Assembly (NCBI RefSeq): GCF_024972755.1
Contig: NZ_CP087724.1
Location: 806,001-870,000, forward strand
Direction: 5' to 3'
Source: Halanaeroarchaeum sp. HSR-CO
GTDB lineage: Archaea; Halobacteriota; Halobacteria; Halobacteriales; Halobacteriaceae
Length of the DNA: 64,000 bases
Shown here: positions 52,929-61,156 of the stretch, piece after piece
Numbering within the stretch: the first letter of the stretch is position 1
How the letters are laid out: the number at the start of each line of letters is the position of its first letter
Program-made: the position numbers and the translations under genes
Notes under the pieces: generated by a model
What the model was told of the DNA's origin: nothing
Seen by the model: only the letters and a program-made list of their open reading frames with translations
The model's database searches: none

Positions 52929-54029
52929 TCAGTCCTCCTTTGGCTCCGGTGTTTCGTCTTCGGTGTCGCCGTACCCGACCGCCTTGCGTGCGGCGTGGGC
53001 GCCGATCCCGACGGCGGCCCCGCCGATCGCGACCTTGCCGGCGGTCTCGGCGTCGACGCCGAAGGCGTTCTGTTGCTCGATCGGTTCGTAGTAGGGCGAA
53101 AAGCGGTCCCAGAACGCCGGTTCCATGCACCCGATACACGGCGCACCGACGTTCCGACAGACGCTCGTTCCGTCGTTCCAGAGTCGTTCGGACTCGTCAC
53201 AGTGGACGTACGGCCCCGCACAGCCGACCTCGTACAGACAGCCGTCCTCACCGGGTTTCTCCGCGAACTCGCCGCGGTCGAAGTACCCGCGCAGGGCGCA
53301 GGTGTCGTGGATGTTGTCCTCGAAGAACGCGAGCGGTCGATTGTACTGGTCGAGTTCCGGCGCGTGACCGTTGAGCACCGTCGCGAGTGTCAACAGGATG
53401 TAATCGGGGTGGGTCGGACAGCCGGCGAGGTTGACGACCGGAAGCCCGGCCGCGGACGTGAAGTCGGCCCCGAGGACGCCGCCCTCCTCGCGACCGTCGA
53501 ACTGGAGTCCCCGGGCACCAGTGACGTTCGGGCCGAGGTCGTACAGTCGCTTCTTGTTCTCCGCGGCGGGCAGACCACCAAACGCCGAACAGTTGCCGGT
53601 CGCCACGACGTAGTCCGATTTCGGGGCGAGTTCCTGGACCCAGTCCGCCAGGGGTTTTTTCTCGCCGTTCTCGTCGTAGCCGAGCGTGGCAGCCGAGGGG
53701 ATGTCCGTCGGAATCGATCCCTCGACGACGAGGACGTCCGGGTCGGTCGACATCGCATCCATCGCGGCCTCACCGCTCTCGGCCATGAGCGTGGGGTGGA
53801 AGGTCACTTCCAGTCGGAAGTCGCTGATGACCTCGCTGAGCGAGGGGTAATCGCCCTGCAGCAGGGACACCGAGTCGCCCGAACAGGACTGGCCCTGTAA
53901 CCAGACGACTTCGGCGGAGCCCTCCGTCGCCTGTTCGAGGGCCGACGCGATGTCGGTCGAGTACTGTGTGATGACGCCGCCGGCGGCCATCGTTCCGGCC
54001 AGCCGGAGGAAGTTGCGGCGAGTAGTCAT
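52929..54029 (-). CDS. hyaA: [NiFe] uptake hydrogenase small subunit, Tat-exported
   Basis: The 366-residue subunit starts with a twin-arginine signal (TTRRNFLRLAG) and ends with a hydrophobic helix (AGKVAIGGAAVGIGAHAA), a membrane anchor. It carries three Fe-S clusters. The proximal site reads QGQSCSGDSVSLL, so the usual second Cys of CxxC is Asp (CxxD); the other ligands are in GNCSAFGG and LAGCPTHPDY. Distal and medial ligands appear in NIHDTCALRGYF, CLYEVGC and APCIGCMEP. An AGGAG ribosome-binding site lies seven bases before the ATG (54037-54041). It is first in the long operon. Confidence 0.95.
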   Translation of the reverse strand: MTTRRNFLRLAGTMAAGGVITQYSTDIASALEQATEGSAEVVWLQGQSCSGDSVSLLQGDYPSLSEVISDFRLEVTFHPTLMAESGEAAMDAMSTDPDVLVVEGSIPTDIPSAATLGYDENGEKKPLADWVQELAPKSDYVVATGNCSAFGGLPAAENKKRLYDLGPNVTGARGLQFDGREEGGVLGADFTSAAGLPVVNLAGCPTHPDYILLTLATVLNGHAPELDQYNRPLAFFEDNIHDTCALRGYFDRGEFAEKPGEDGCLYEVGCAGPYVHCDESERLWNDGTSVCRNVGAPCIGCMEPAFWDRFSPYYEPIEQQNAFGVDAETAGKVAIGGAAVGIGAHAARKAVGYGDTEDETPEPKED

Positions 54030-54062
54030 GAATTGTCTCCTACATTATCGTTCGATTCTCGC

Positions 54063-54095
54063 TATAATAAACGTAGAACACCGGTTTCAGGTGTT
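54063..54095 (-). promoter_or_regulatory. Hydrogenase operon promoter with inverted repeat
   Basis: On the minus strand a TATA box TTTATTATA (54063-54071) lies about 38 bases before the hyaA start, and an inverted repeat AACACC-N7-GGTGTT (54077-54095) sits directly upstream of it. The position beside the BRE/TATA suggests an operator or activator site. Together with the AGGAG site it implies a short leader of about 13 bases. Confidence 0.65.
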
Positions 54096-54350
54096 ATGAA
54101 AACCCGCACGACTCTACAATCCACTACGCCGACAGTCGATAGAGCATTGGGGTCCTGGCTGTATCCGCGCGGTTCCCGCCGGAACGAGAAATCTTCGATC
54201 GGAACGAGTCTTGCGGTCGAAATGCACGACATCCCCTGGTCGCCCGGTTCGATCCCTCCGTTGGTGTCCACTCGGTTGTGTCGTGGTATCATACCCGGGG
54301 CTGTTGGCCGCGCTGGTCGATCCGGCGTCGCTTTCCGCCGCACCGTCGGC
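54096..54350. other. Gap between trmO and hydrogenase promoter, no gene
   Basis: This remainder of the 321-bp trmO-hyaA gap shows no coding frame with haloarchaeal character and no further clear repeat. trmO and the hydrogenase genes point the same way, but the promoter at 54063-54095 suggests separate transcription. Confidence 0.5.
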
Positions 54351-54827
54351 TCAGTGCGGAATTCCCTTGATGTGTAACTCCAGGTGCTCGACGTCGGCCG
54401 CGTGGTCGGGATCGATCCACCCGACGTCGGCGTCCGGCTTGCTGTCGAGACCGTCGACGTACGGTTTCAGATCCAGCACGGGCGTCCCGTCGAAGGCGTC
54501 GATCGCAGAGATGTCCACGCGGCCCTCTTCGATCCCGGTGATCCGAACGACGCTGAGGCCGATGGGGTTCGGCCGTCGTGGCGCTCGCGTCGCGAAGAGG
54601 CCCACGGTCCGATCGGACCACGGGGGCGTGACCGAGAGTGAGTAGCCCGCCACCCGGTCGAGGTCGAAGAGCACGTACGCGTACTCGAAGGCCTCGAGGC
54701 GATCCAGGCCGTCCACGTACGCGGGGTCGAGGTCGATCGCGAAATCGCCGGGCTCCGGGATCGGCTGAAACGGCGCTGCGCCCTCGTACGGGGTACGCAA
54801 CTGACCGATCGGCTCGTATTCGACCAT
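54351..54827 (-). CDS. trmO: tRNA threonylcarbamoyladenosine methyltransferase TrmO (TsaA)
   Basis: The 158-residue protein has the TsaA/TrmO barrel: EYEPIGQLRTPY at the start, then LDRLEAFEYAYVLFDLDR, LFATRAPRRPNPIGLSVVRI (the signature R-x-P-x-R-P-N-x-I-G-x-S) and LDLKPYVDGLD. It N6-methylates t6A37 in some tRNAs. It lies 134 bp after cooC in the same direction. There is no obvious link to CO oxidation, though TrmO-family genes do sit near metal enzymes in other genomes. The frame upstream to 55379 overlaps cooC and was rejected. Confidence 0.93.
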   Translation of the reverse strand: MVEYEPIGQLRTPYEGAAPFQPIPEPGDFAIDLDPAYVDGLDRLEAFEYAYVLFDLDRVAGYSLSVTPPWSDRTVGLFATRAPRRPNPIGLSVVRITGIEEGRVDISAIDAFDGTPVLDLKPYVDGLDSKPDADVGWIDPDHAADVEHLELHIKGIPH

Positions 54828-54961
54828 ACGATCACCTCGGCAAACCAGCGGCAAAGCCCCATCGGACCGTCCCAGCTGTGGTGGACGACCGGGAGTTTGG
54901 GGGGCAGTGGCGGGACGGGCACCGGTGTTGCCTTCGAGCGCAGCTGATTCCGTGGCCGTCC

Positions 54962-55702
54962 CTACAGCACGCGCTCGTCCAGATCCTCGAGTAACGTCTC
55001 GGCGACGTCCCGCAGCGCGGGACTGGCGTCCACGGGGGAGGTTCCCTGGAGTCCGGCCGCGGCGACATCCTGGTCGTATTCGAAGGTGCCGATGACCGGC
55101 AATTCCAGGTGCTCGCGGATCATCTCCGTCTCCGCCGGTTCTCGGATCCGGTTGATGAACGCGAACACGTGCTCGATGCCGACGTCGTTGGCCAGCGAAC
55201 GGATCTGGTGGGCCGTGTCTATCGACGCCCGGGAGGGTTCGATCACGACCACCATGGCGTCCATGTCGTCGGCCGTCCCTCGTCCGAGGTGTTCGATTCC
55301 CGCTTCCATATCCATGATGACGTCGTCGTAATCGAGCGCTTGTGTGACCAACGCCCGGATGAAGTTGTTCTCCGGGCACATACAGCCAGTCCCACCGCCT
55401 TCGGGAGGACCGATGGTGATGAGCCGACCAGCCGCGCCGAAGGTCGCCGAGTGCTCCTCGAGGACGTCCTCGACGTCGGGTTGCATCTGGATGAGTCCGC
55501 CGGACGAGCCGGCTCGATCCTCGATGAGATCGTTCTCTTGCGTGATCGGCGAGGGCTGTTCGACGCCGAGGGTACTGGCGAGGTTCATATCGGGGTCGCC
55601 GTCGATGGCCATCAGCGAGCGTTCATCGGCGATCGACCTGGCGAGTGCTGCGGCAAGCGTCGACTTGCCGACGCCTCCCTTTCCGGTAATTGCGAGTTTC
55701 AT
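54962..55702 (-). CDS. cooC: CO dehydrogenase nickel-insertion ATPase CooC
   Basis: The 246-residue MinD-like ATPase has deviant Walker A ITGKGGVGKST and the CooC metal motif CxC (GCMCPE) near residue 107, which binds nickel or zinc between two monomers. Later come DVIMDMEAGIEHLGRGTADDMD and VVVIEPSRASIDTA. It loads nickel into the C-cluster of CooS. It starts 30 bp after the cooS stop, so the pair is an operon. All expected motifs are intact. Confidence 0.96.
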   Translation of the reverse strand: MKLAITGKGGVGKSTLAAALARSIADERSLMAIDGDPDMNLASTLGVEQPSPITQENDLIEDRAGSSGGLIQMQPDVEDVLEEHSATFGAAGRLITIGPPEGGGTGCMCPENNFIRALVTQALDYDDVIMDMEAGIEHLGRGTADDMDAMVVVIEPSRASIDTAHQIRSLANDVGIEHVFAFINRIREPAETEMIREHLELPVIGTFEYDQDVAAAGLQGTSPVDASPALRDVAETLLEDLDERVL

Positions 55703-55732
55703 TGGAGTGTAGGTGGGGGAGCGGACAGTGGT

Positions 55733-57691
55733 TCAGTCGTCGGCGCTGGCGAGGACGTCGTCGTCGACGAGCGGCGCGCGCCGTTCGTCGAGTGCGTCGA
55801 TGATCTTCTCGGCGGCGCCATCGGGCGTCTCGTCCTGAATGAGGTGGCCGCCGGTGATGTCCTTTAGGTCCTCGGTCAACACCTGTGTGACGACGTCGCT
55901 GGCTTCGATGCGTAGGCCGGGCGCCGTGTGGAGTGGAAGACCCAGCGATAGCGCCCAGGTACCGATGCTGACCGCCTTCTCGGCGATGAGCTCGGGGGCG
56001 CTCGCTGCGACCGGGAGGTCGCGGGTCGGGATCCCGCTCCCCTCGGAGATGGCACGGATGACGTTGCCGATCCGGGAGTTGTCGACACAGGATCCCATGT
56101 GAAGCACTGGGGGGAGCGGGCCGTCGAGGCCGGCGGCGTCCCCGAGGGCGTGCAGGAGTTCGGTGATGCCGTCGCCTGCCAACTCGTCGACCCGACCCGG
56201 ATCGAGGTAGCCGCCCTGGGCCATGATGTGCCCGATACACCCGGTGACGACCGGGAGCACGTCGGCGGCGAGGAGGTTCTCGATGAGCTTCTCGGACATC
56301 TCGGCCTCGCGCATCTTGGGGTTCGGACAGCCGACGATGCCGACGATACCCCGGAGCTGGCCGGCCTGGATCGCGTCGACGATCGGCTGGGCCGGGTTCT
56401 CGGGATCGATCGTTTCGAGAACGTCGAGGATGGCCGTATCGGAGAAGCCGACCATCGCCTGCTGGCTGCGGTCCGGAATGTTGACGTCGTACTTCTGGCG
56501 ACGCTGGCGGTCCTCGTAGCCCTCGATCGCTTCACGAACGATCTGTTTCGCGTCCTCGAGTGCGGTCTCTTCCTCGAAGGGGATGTGTTTCGCCTCCCGC
56601 ATCCGGACGTAATCCATGGTGGTGATCAGCTGGGTGTGATGACACTCCATGAGGTCGGAGATGCCCGGCCAGATACACTGAATGTCCACGACCATGGCGT
56701 CGACCGCTCCGGTCGTGATCGCGAGTTCCGATTGTAGGCTGTGGGCGGCGAGCGGGATCCCGTGTCGTTCGGCGAGTTCGTTGCCGGTACAACAGATCCC
56801 GACGAGATTGATCCCCTCGGCGCCGACCGCGTGGGCCTCGTCTTCGAGCTCTCGGGCGGCTTTGACGACCATCTCGCTCAACTGCGGTGAGTGGCCGTGG
56901 ACGGCCAGGTTGACCTGGTCTTCTTCGAGGACGCCGAGATGGGCCTCGGCGTTCGTCGGCGTCGGCGTCCCGAAGATGATGTCCTGCAGATCCGTGGCCA
57001 TCGTGAGGCCCGCGTAGCCGTCGGCGATGCCGGCGGAAATGGCGCTTCCGAGGATGTGTTCGGTGTCGGAATCGTTGCCCTGGTGGGTCTGGGCGAGTGC
57101 CCGGGAGGCCTGTTGGTCGACGCTGGAGAGCGGGAGCAGCCCCTGCTCGTCGAGGTGTTCGCGTTGCTCGGCGGGCATCCGCTGGATCCAGTTGAGCGTC
57201 TCGCCGCCCGGCGCGAAGTCCTCGGCTGCCGCGTCGGCGACCGCCCGAGCGACCTCGTTGACGTCTCCGTCGGACTGGACGCCGACGTCGGCGGCGATCG
57301 TTCGGAGTTTCGACTCGTCTTTGATCTCGTAATCCGCGACGCCGCCGTCCGCGATCTCGGAGAGCAGTTCGACGGCTTCGCGTGCGTGATGGGAGTGTGC
57401 CGATACGCCACCGGCGATCTCCCGGTACAGGTTGCGCGAGACGACCGTTCCTGGGGTCGCACCGCAAACCCCTCTGTCCTGCCCGTACTGGTCGTCGTCG
57501 CTCACGCGACATGGCCCCATATAACAGATATCACAACAGCTACCAGCCGTCCCGAACGGACACTGTGGCTGGCTCTCTTCGAGACGATCGACCGGCATCT
57601 CGTACTCTACTTCTCGCTGGACGTCGAGTGTCCGGTCTGCACTATCTCGGGGGCCAAAATCGAAGACGGGATCCGGTGTTTTCTCGCTCAT
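55733..57691 (-). CDS. cooS: Anaerobic Ni-CO dehydrogenase catalytic subunit CooS
   Basis: The 652-residue enzyme oxidises CO to CO2. All known metal ligands can be placed. D-cluster: C44 and C52. B-cluster: C53, C56, C61 and C76. C-cluster: His in NLAVHGHSPQ, Cys in GICCTGNE, VDIQCIWPG, GIVGCPNPK, VVTGCIGHI and HMGSCVDNS. Catalytic Lys is in LIAEKAVSIG and a proton-relay His in SAHSHHAREA. Length is that of monofunctional CooS. No CooF or acetyl-CoA synthase gene is adjacent; electrons must leave through another ferredoxin. ATG 57691 is preferred; a GTG at 57712 adds seven residues. The protein is as acidic as its neighbours, so it is long adapted to high salt. Confidence 0.97.
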   Translation of the reverse strand: MSEKTPDPVFDFGPRDSADRTLDVQREVEYEMPVDRLEESQPQCPFGTAGSCCDICYMGPCRVSDDDQYGQDRGVCGATPGTVVSRNLYREIAGGVSAHSHHAREAVELLSEIADGGVADYEIKDESKLRTIAADVGVQSDGDVNEVARAVADAAAEDFAPGGETLNWIQRMPAEQREHLDEQGLLPLSSVDQQASRALAQTHQGNDSDTEHILGSAISAGIADGYAGLTMATDLQDIIFGTPTPTNAEAHLGVLEEDQVNLAVHGHSPQLSEMVVKAARELEDEAHAVGAEGINLVGICCTGNELAERHGIPLAAHSLQSELAITTGAVDAMVVDIQCIWPGISDLMECHHTQLITTMDYVRMREAKHIPFEEETALEDAKQIVREAIEGYEDRQRRQKYDVNIPDRSQQAMVGFSDTAILDVLETIDPENPAQPIVDAIQAGQLRGIVGIVGCPNPKMREAEMSEKLIENLLAADVLPVVTGCIGHIMAQGGYLDPGRVDELAGDGITELLHALGDAAGLDGPLPPVLHMGSCVDNSRIGNVIRAISEGSGIPTRDLPVAASAPELIAEKAVSIGTWALSLGLPLHTAPGLRIEASDVVTQVLTEDLKDITGGHLIQDETPDGAAEKIIDALDERRAPLVDDDVLASADD

Positions 57692-57797
57692 CGTCCCAGT
57701 ATTGGATCCCACAGGAAAGTAACGGCCCCCTCAGAATGGTGGCTGGTTATCCATACGGGGCAACCCGACCGACTGACCGCCGACTCGTGTCGGATCG

Positions 57798-57814
57798 GCA
57801 CAATACCATTGTGC
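57798..57814. promoter_or_regulatory. Inverted repeat upstream of cooS
   Basis: GCACAAT-ACC-ATTGTGC is a perfect 7-3-7 inverted repeat about 107 bases before the cooS ATG. A second stem, CCGAC-TCGT-GTCGG, lies next to it at 57780-57793. Between here and cooS no strong TATA box is visible, and the site also lies close to the stop of the next upstream gene (57894), so it could instead be a terminator-like structure. Confidence 0.45.
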
Positions 57815-57893
57815 AATTGTACGTCGTTTCGTTCACACGGGCTGACACCACCATACTGGGGCGATCACTGGACCAGTACCGTCGCTCGGCCGA

Positions 57894-58649
57894 TCAGAGC
57901 GTCTCGAACACCCGATCGCCGCTGACGACCTCCGGAACGATGACCTTGTCTGCGCCGACCCGCCGGGCGACCGCCTCGTCCATCTCGTCGCCGGCCCTGA
58001 CGACCACGCGGACCATCGGGGCGAGTTGGCTCGCCGTGACCGCGACCTTGACGTTCGTGTCGGTGTCGTCGACGGCGCCGATGACCGTCGATGCGCGATC
58101 GATGCCCGCGGCGGTGAGTGCGTCCTCACGTCGGGCGTCGCCCTGGACCACGAAGTGATCGTCCGCCAGGGCCCGTTCGTACTGGACGTCGTCCGCTTCG
58201 ACGACCACGACCGGTCGATCGGCGATGGCTAACCGATTGGCGATGGTCTTGCCGAAGGTGCCGTACCCGCAGACGACGACGTGATTCTCGAGTTCGTCGA
58301 TGGAGCTTTGCATCTGCATGCGATTGACCTCCTCCGTGATTCGGCCACCGAACGCGGCGGAGAACACCGTCTCACCGGTCCACAGTCCGGCGACGACCAG
58401 TCCACTCAGGACGACGATGGCGTACGCTTTCACCAGCGTTACCGGACCGTCGTGATGCTGGAAGTACAACTCGATGGACGTCGGGTCGAGCAACCAGAAG
58501 AGCGCCTCGATGATTCCGACGCCGGCGATGAGCCGGAAGCCGACGACACCGGCCACGACCACGGCCGCGAACGCCAGTATCGGCCGGAGGAGCCGTCGTA
58601 GTAGCGAGCGACGAGCGAACGCTCGGAACACGGCGTGGATCGGGTTCAT
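57894..58649 (-). CDS. Channel-like membrane protein with TrkA-N domain, no GYG filter
   Basis: The 251-residue protein has two hydrophobic helices (about 20-50 and 80-105) flanking a loop, then a Rossmann TrkA-N domain (about 125-250, VVVCGYGTFGKTIANRL, VVVVEADD, VIGAVDDTDTNVKVA). The loop between helices (LFWLLDPTSIELYF) has no TxGYG-type potassium filter. The plan and the DPTS loop recall CASTOR/POLLUX-like channels, but that is a weak impression. It is upstream of cooS in the same direction, 200 bp away. Start ATG 58649; GTG at 58658 is possible. Confidence 0.7.
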   Translation of the reverse strand: MNPIHAVFRAFARRSLLRRLLRPILAFAAVVVAGVVGFRLIAGVGIIEALFWLLDPTSIELYFQHHDGPVTLVKAYAIVVLSGLVVAGLWTGETVFSAAFGGRITEEVNRMQMQSSIDELENHVVVCGYGTFGKTIANRLAIADRPVVVVEADDVQYERALADDHFVVQGDARREDALTAAGIDRASTVIGAVDDTDTNVKVAVTASQLAPMVRVVVRAGDEMDEAVARRVGADKVIVPEVVSGDRVFETL

Positions 58650-58826
58650 CGGCGACACACCACCTGGCGCTGTCGATACTGCGGCGTCGTCCGAATGTCG
58701 TGAGTGGTTCCAGACACGGTGGGGAGTTACGAACCGGTTGCGATGGGAGTGATATAGGCGTTCCTACTGTGACAGTGTTCGGTACAATCGTGGGAATCGT
58801 GTGGTGGTCAGCGAACCGGTCCTCGG

Positions 58827-60026
58827 TCAGTCTTCCGATCCTCGATCGTCTTCGATCGTCCGCGTCGCGAACGTCTCGATGCGATCGAAGGCCGTCTCGA
58901 GGTCCGCCATGCTCGAGGCGAAGCTGATCCTGAGGTGCCCCTCGCCGGCGTCGCCGAACCCGACACCCGGCGCGGTCACGATGCCGGTCTCGTCGACGAG
59001 TCTCGTCGCGACGTCGAGACTCGAGTCCCCCAGTGCGCGCACGTCGGGAAAGACGTAGAAACCGCCCTGAGGCGCCGGCGCGTCGACACCCGGGATCGAT
59101 TCGAGCCGGTCGACGACGTATTCGCGACGTCGTGCGTACGCCTCTTGCATCTCCTGGATCGGTTCCTGAGGCCCCTCCATGGCCGCGAGGAGCGCGTGCT
59201 GGGAGACACTCGATGCGCAGGTGCTAAACGCCTGGTGGAGCTGGGCCAGCGTGTCGACGAAGGGTGCCGGGCCGAGCAGCCAGCCCACACGCCACCCCGT
59301 CATCGCGTAGGTCTTCGACGCCGAATTCGCCACGACGACGCGGTCGTAGTCGGTCAGGCTGGCGACGCTCTCGAACTCGCCGTCGTAGACCAGTCGCCAG
59401 TAGACCTCGTCGGCGATGACCCAGGCGTCGTGCTCGGCGGCCGCGTCGACGACCGTGGCAATGGCGTCGGCGTCGAACACCTGGCCCGTCGGGTTGGATG
59501 GCGTCGAGAGGATGACGGCTGCGGTATCGTCGTCGATGGTGTCGGCTACTCGCTCCGCGTCGAGGGCGAAGTCGTCGACCGGGCGCAGTGGGACCGTCGT
59601 GAGCGAGGCGGTCGCCACACCGATCTGCGTGAAGTAACTGGGCCAGGCTGGCGTCGGGACGACGACCTCGTCGCCGGGGTCGGCCACGGCCATGATAGCG
59701 AAGGCCAACCCCTGGATCGCTCCGGTCGTCACTGCGATCTCGGCGTCTGGGTCCACGGTGACGCCGTGGTCGGCGTAGTCGCGGGCGATCGCCGCCCGGA
59801 GTGGCTCGATACCAAAGTTGCTCGTGTAGTGTGTCTGTCCGCTCGTGGCGGCGGCCAGTGCGGCGTCGACGATGTGCGCGGGCGTGTCGAAGTCGGGGTC
59901 GCCGAAGGCGAGGTTGATTACGTCACCGCCGCGGTTCTCGGCACGGTCGACCATCGCGCGCATCGGAGTCGACTCGAGCGATCGGACGCGCTCGGAGAGC
60001 GTCTTTCGGAGGGGCGTTCGGTTCAC
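58827..60026 (-). CDS. Class I/II PLP aminotransferase
   Basis: The 399-residue enzyme resembles aspartate/aromatic aminotransferases. Motifs are NLAFGDPDFDTPAHIVDAA, TTGAIQGLAFAIMAVADPGD, LSTPSNPTGQVFD and SASKTYAMTGWRVGW, in which the Lys binds PLP; the C-terminal HLRISFASS supplies the substrate carboxylate Arg. The amino acid used cannot be fixed by eye. The start is a GTG. It stands alone between small genes. Confidence 0.9.
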   Translation of the reverse strand: MNRTPLRKTLSERVRSLESTPMRAMVDRAENRGGDVINLAFGDPDFDTPAHIVDAALAAATSGQTHYTSNFGIEPLRAAIARDYADHGVTVDPDAEIAVTTGAIQGLAFAIMAVADPGDEVVVPTPAWPSYFTQIGVATASLTTVPLRPVDDFALDAERVADTIDDDTAAVILSTPSNPTGQVFDADAIATVVDAAAEHDAWVIADEVYWRLVYDGEFESVASLTDYDRVVVANSASKTYAMTGWRVGWLLGPAPFVDTLAQLHQAFSTCASSVSQHALLAAMEGPQEPIQEMQEAYARRREYVVDRLESIPGVDAPAPQGGFYVFPDVRALGDSSLDVATRLVDETGIVTAPGVGFGDAGEGHLRISFASSMADLETAFDRIETFATRTIEDDRGSED

Positions 60027-60108
60027 ACCGTGGTGTCGATGGAACGGCCCATAGCTGTTGGGGACGCTCGGCGCTATCGGACGGGGGAGCGGAGAAAACC
60101 GCCGTCGC

Positions 60109-60291
60109 TCACTCGCCCAGAACGTTCTGGAGCGCGTCGGACTGTTTCATCCGACCCCAGATGAAGAGGACCGCGATGAACGGCCACAGTGGGAGGAGTA
60201 CGAGCGCGATACCCGCCGCGATGATGATCCCGAACGCCGACATCTCGGGTGGGTTGTGCCACGGGGTCGGCTGGGTGACTGAGTCGGTCAT
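60109..60291 (-). CDS. Small conserved-looking single/double-helix membrane protein
   Basis: The 60-residue protein has a polar N-terminus (MTDSVTQPTPWHNPPEMS), a hydrophobic stretch of about 28 residues (AFGIIIAAGIALVLLPLWPF and onward to FIW), and a short charged tail GRMKQSDALQNVLGE. The composition and clean membrane pattern suggest a real haloarchaeal small membrane protein. Function is not known to me. Confidence 0.6.
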   Translation of the reverse strand: MTDSVTQPTPWHNPPEMSAFGIIIAAGIALVLLPLWPFIAVLFIWGRMKQSDALQNVLGE

Positions 60292-60394
60292 ACCTGGTCC
60301 TTTGGAGCCATCCCTCTAATCCGTGACGGTTGTGGTCGGCCGGTTCGATCCCGACCTCGGCCCCGCCTCTCGGCCCACTTTGGCGGTTCCGTGA

Positions 60395-61156
60395 TCACTG
60401 GAACATCCCGGGCTGACCGGCATCCGTTCGGCCACCCTGTTGTTCCTCGACCATCTGCTGGTACTGCTGGGCGATCTGGGACATCCGCTTCTGGATGTCG
60501 TCTGCCTGTTGTTCGAGCTCCGAGGTGTCGATGTCGAAGTCGACCAGTGGTTCGAGGGCGTTCTCGACGACCTCCTGGGCCGCTCCCGGGTCCGGCAGGA
60601 ACGGGTGTGCTTTGACGATGAGGACCGCCGCCGGGACGCCACCGTGGAAACACGCCTGCACGAGGGCACCGGTCACGCCGCCGACGAGCCCGGGCTCCTC
60701 CGCGAGGTCGATATCGGCGTCCTGGAGTTTCTGTCGCATCCCGTCGGTCGTCGCGATGCCGTTGACCTGCCCGCGTTCGGATTCGCTTTCGGCGGGAGCA
60801 CCGGCCAGGAAGATGGCCTGTCCGAACTCGTCCGAGAGATCCTGGAGGACGCACTTGGATAGCGGTTCGAAGGACTGCGGCGGCAACGCCATATCACTCT
60901 GGAGGGTCATGATTGCGGGATCGGTCCCGGCGTACACCCGGACGGGATCACGAACCATGCCGTCCTCGAAGGTCACGACCGGTGGAAACTCGTCGGCCGA
61001 GATGTTGCCGTGGTGTTCCAGTCCGAGCTGGCGGGTGATCTGGTCCACGGCGATGGATGCTACGAGCCCGTGGCCCGGGAGGCCCTCGATGAGCGTCGGC
61101 TCCGCCGCTTCCATGGGGGTCAACTGATCGAAGGTGGCCGGATCGGTGCTGCTCAT
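60395..61156 (-). CDS. PAC2-family protein (proteasome-assembly-chaperone-like)
   Basis: The 253-residue protein has the archaeal PAC2 pattern: PTLIEGLPGHGLVASIAVDQ at the N-terminus, an internal AIFLAGAPAES and GLVGGVTGALVQACFHGGVPAAVLI, then a C-terminal coiled-coil (SELEQQADDIQKRMSQIAQQ). Homologues may assist proteasome assembly, though proof in archaea is limited. ATG 61156 begins the conserved part; the frame above it to 61453 is not conserved. Confidence 0.85.
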   Translation of the reverse strand: MSSTDPATFDQLTPMEAAEPTLIEGLPGHGLVASIAVDQITRQLGLEHHGNISADEFPPVVTFEDGMVRDPVRVYAGTDPAIMTLQSDMALPPQSFEPLSKCVLQDLSDEFGQAIFLAGAPAESESERGQVNGIATTDGMRQKLQDADIDLAEEPGLVGGVTGALVQACFHGGVPAAVLIVKAHPFLPDPGAAQEVVENALEPLVDFDIDTSELEQQADDIQKRMSQIAQQYQQMVEEQQGGRTDAGQPGMFQ

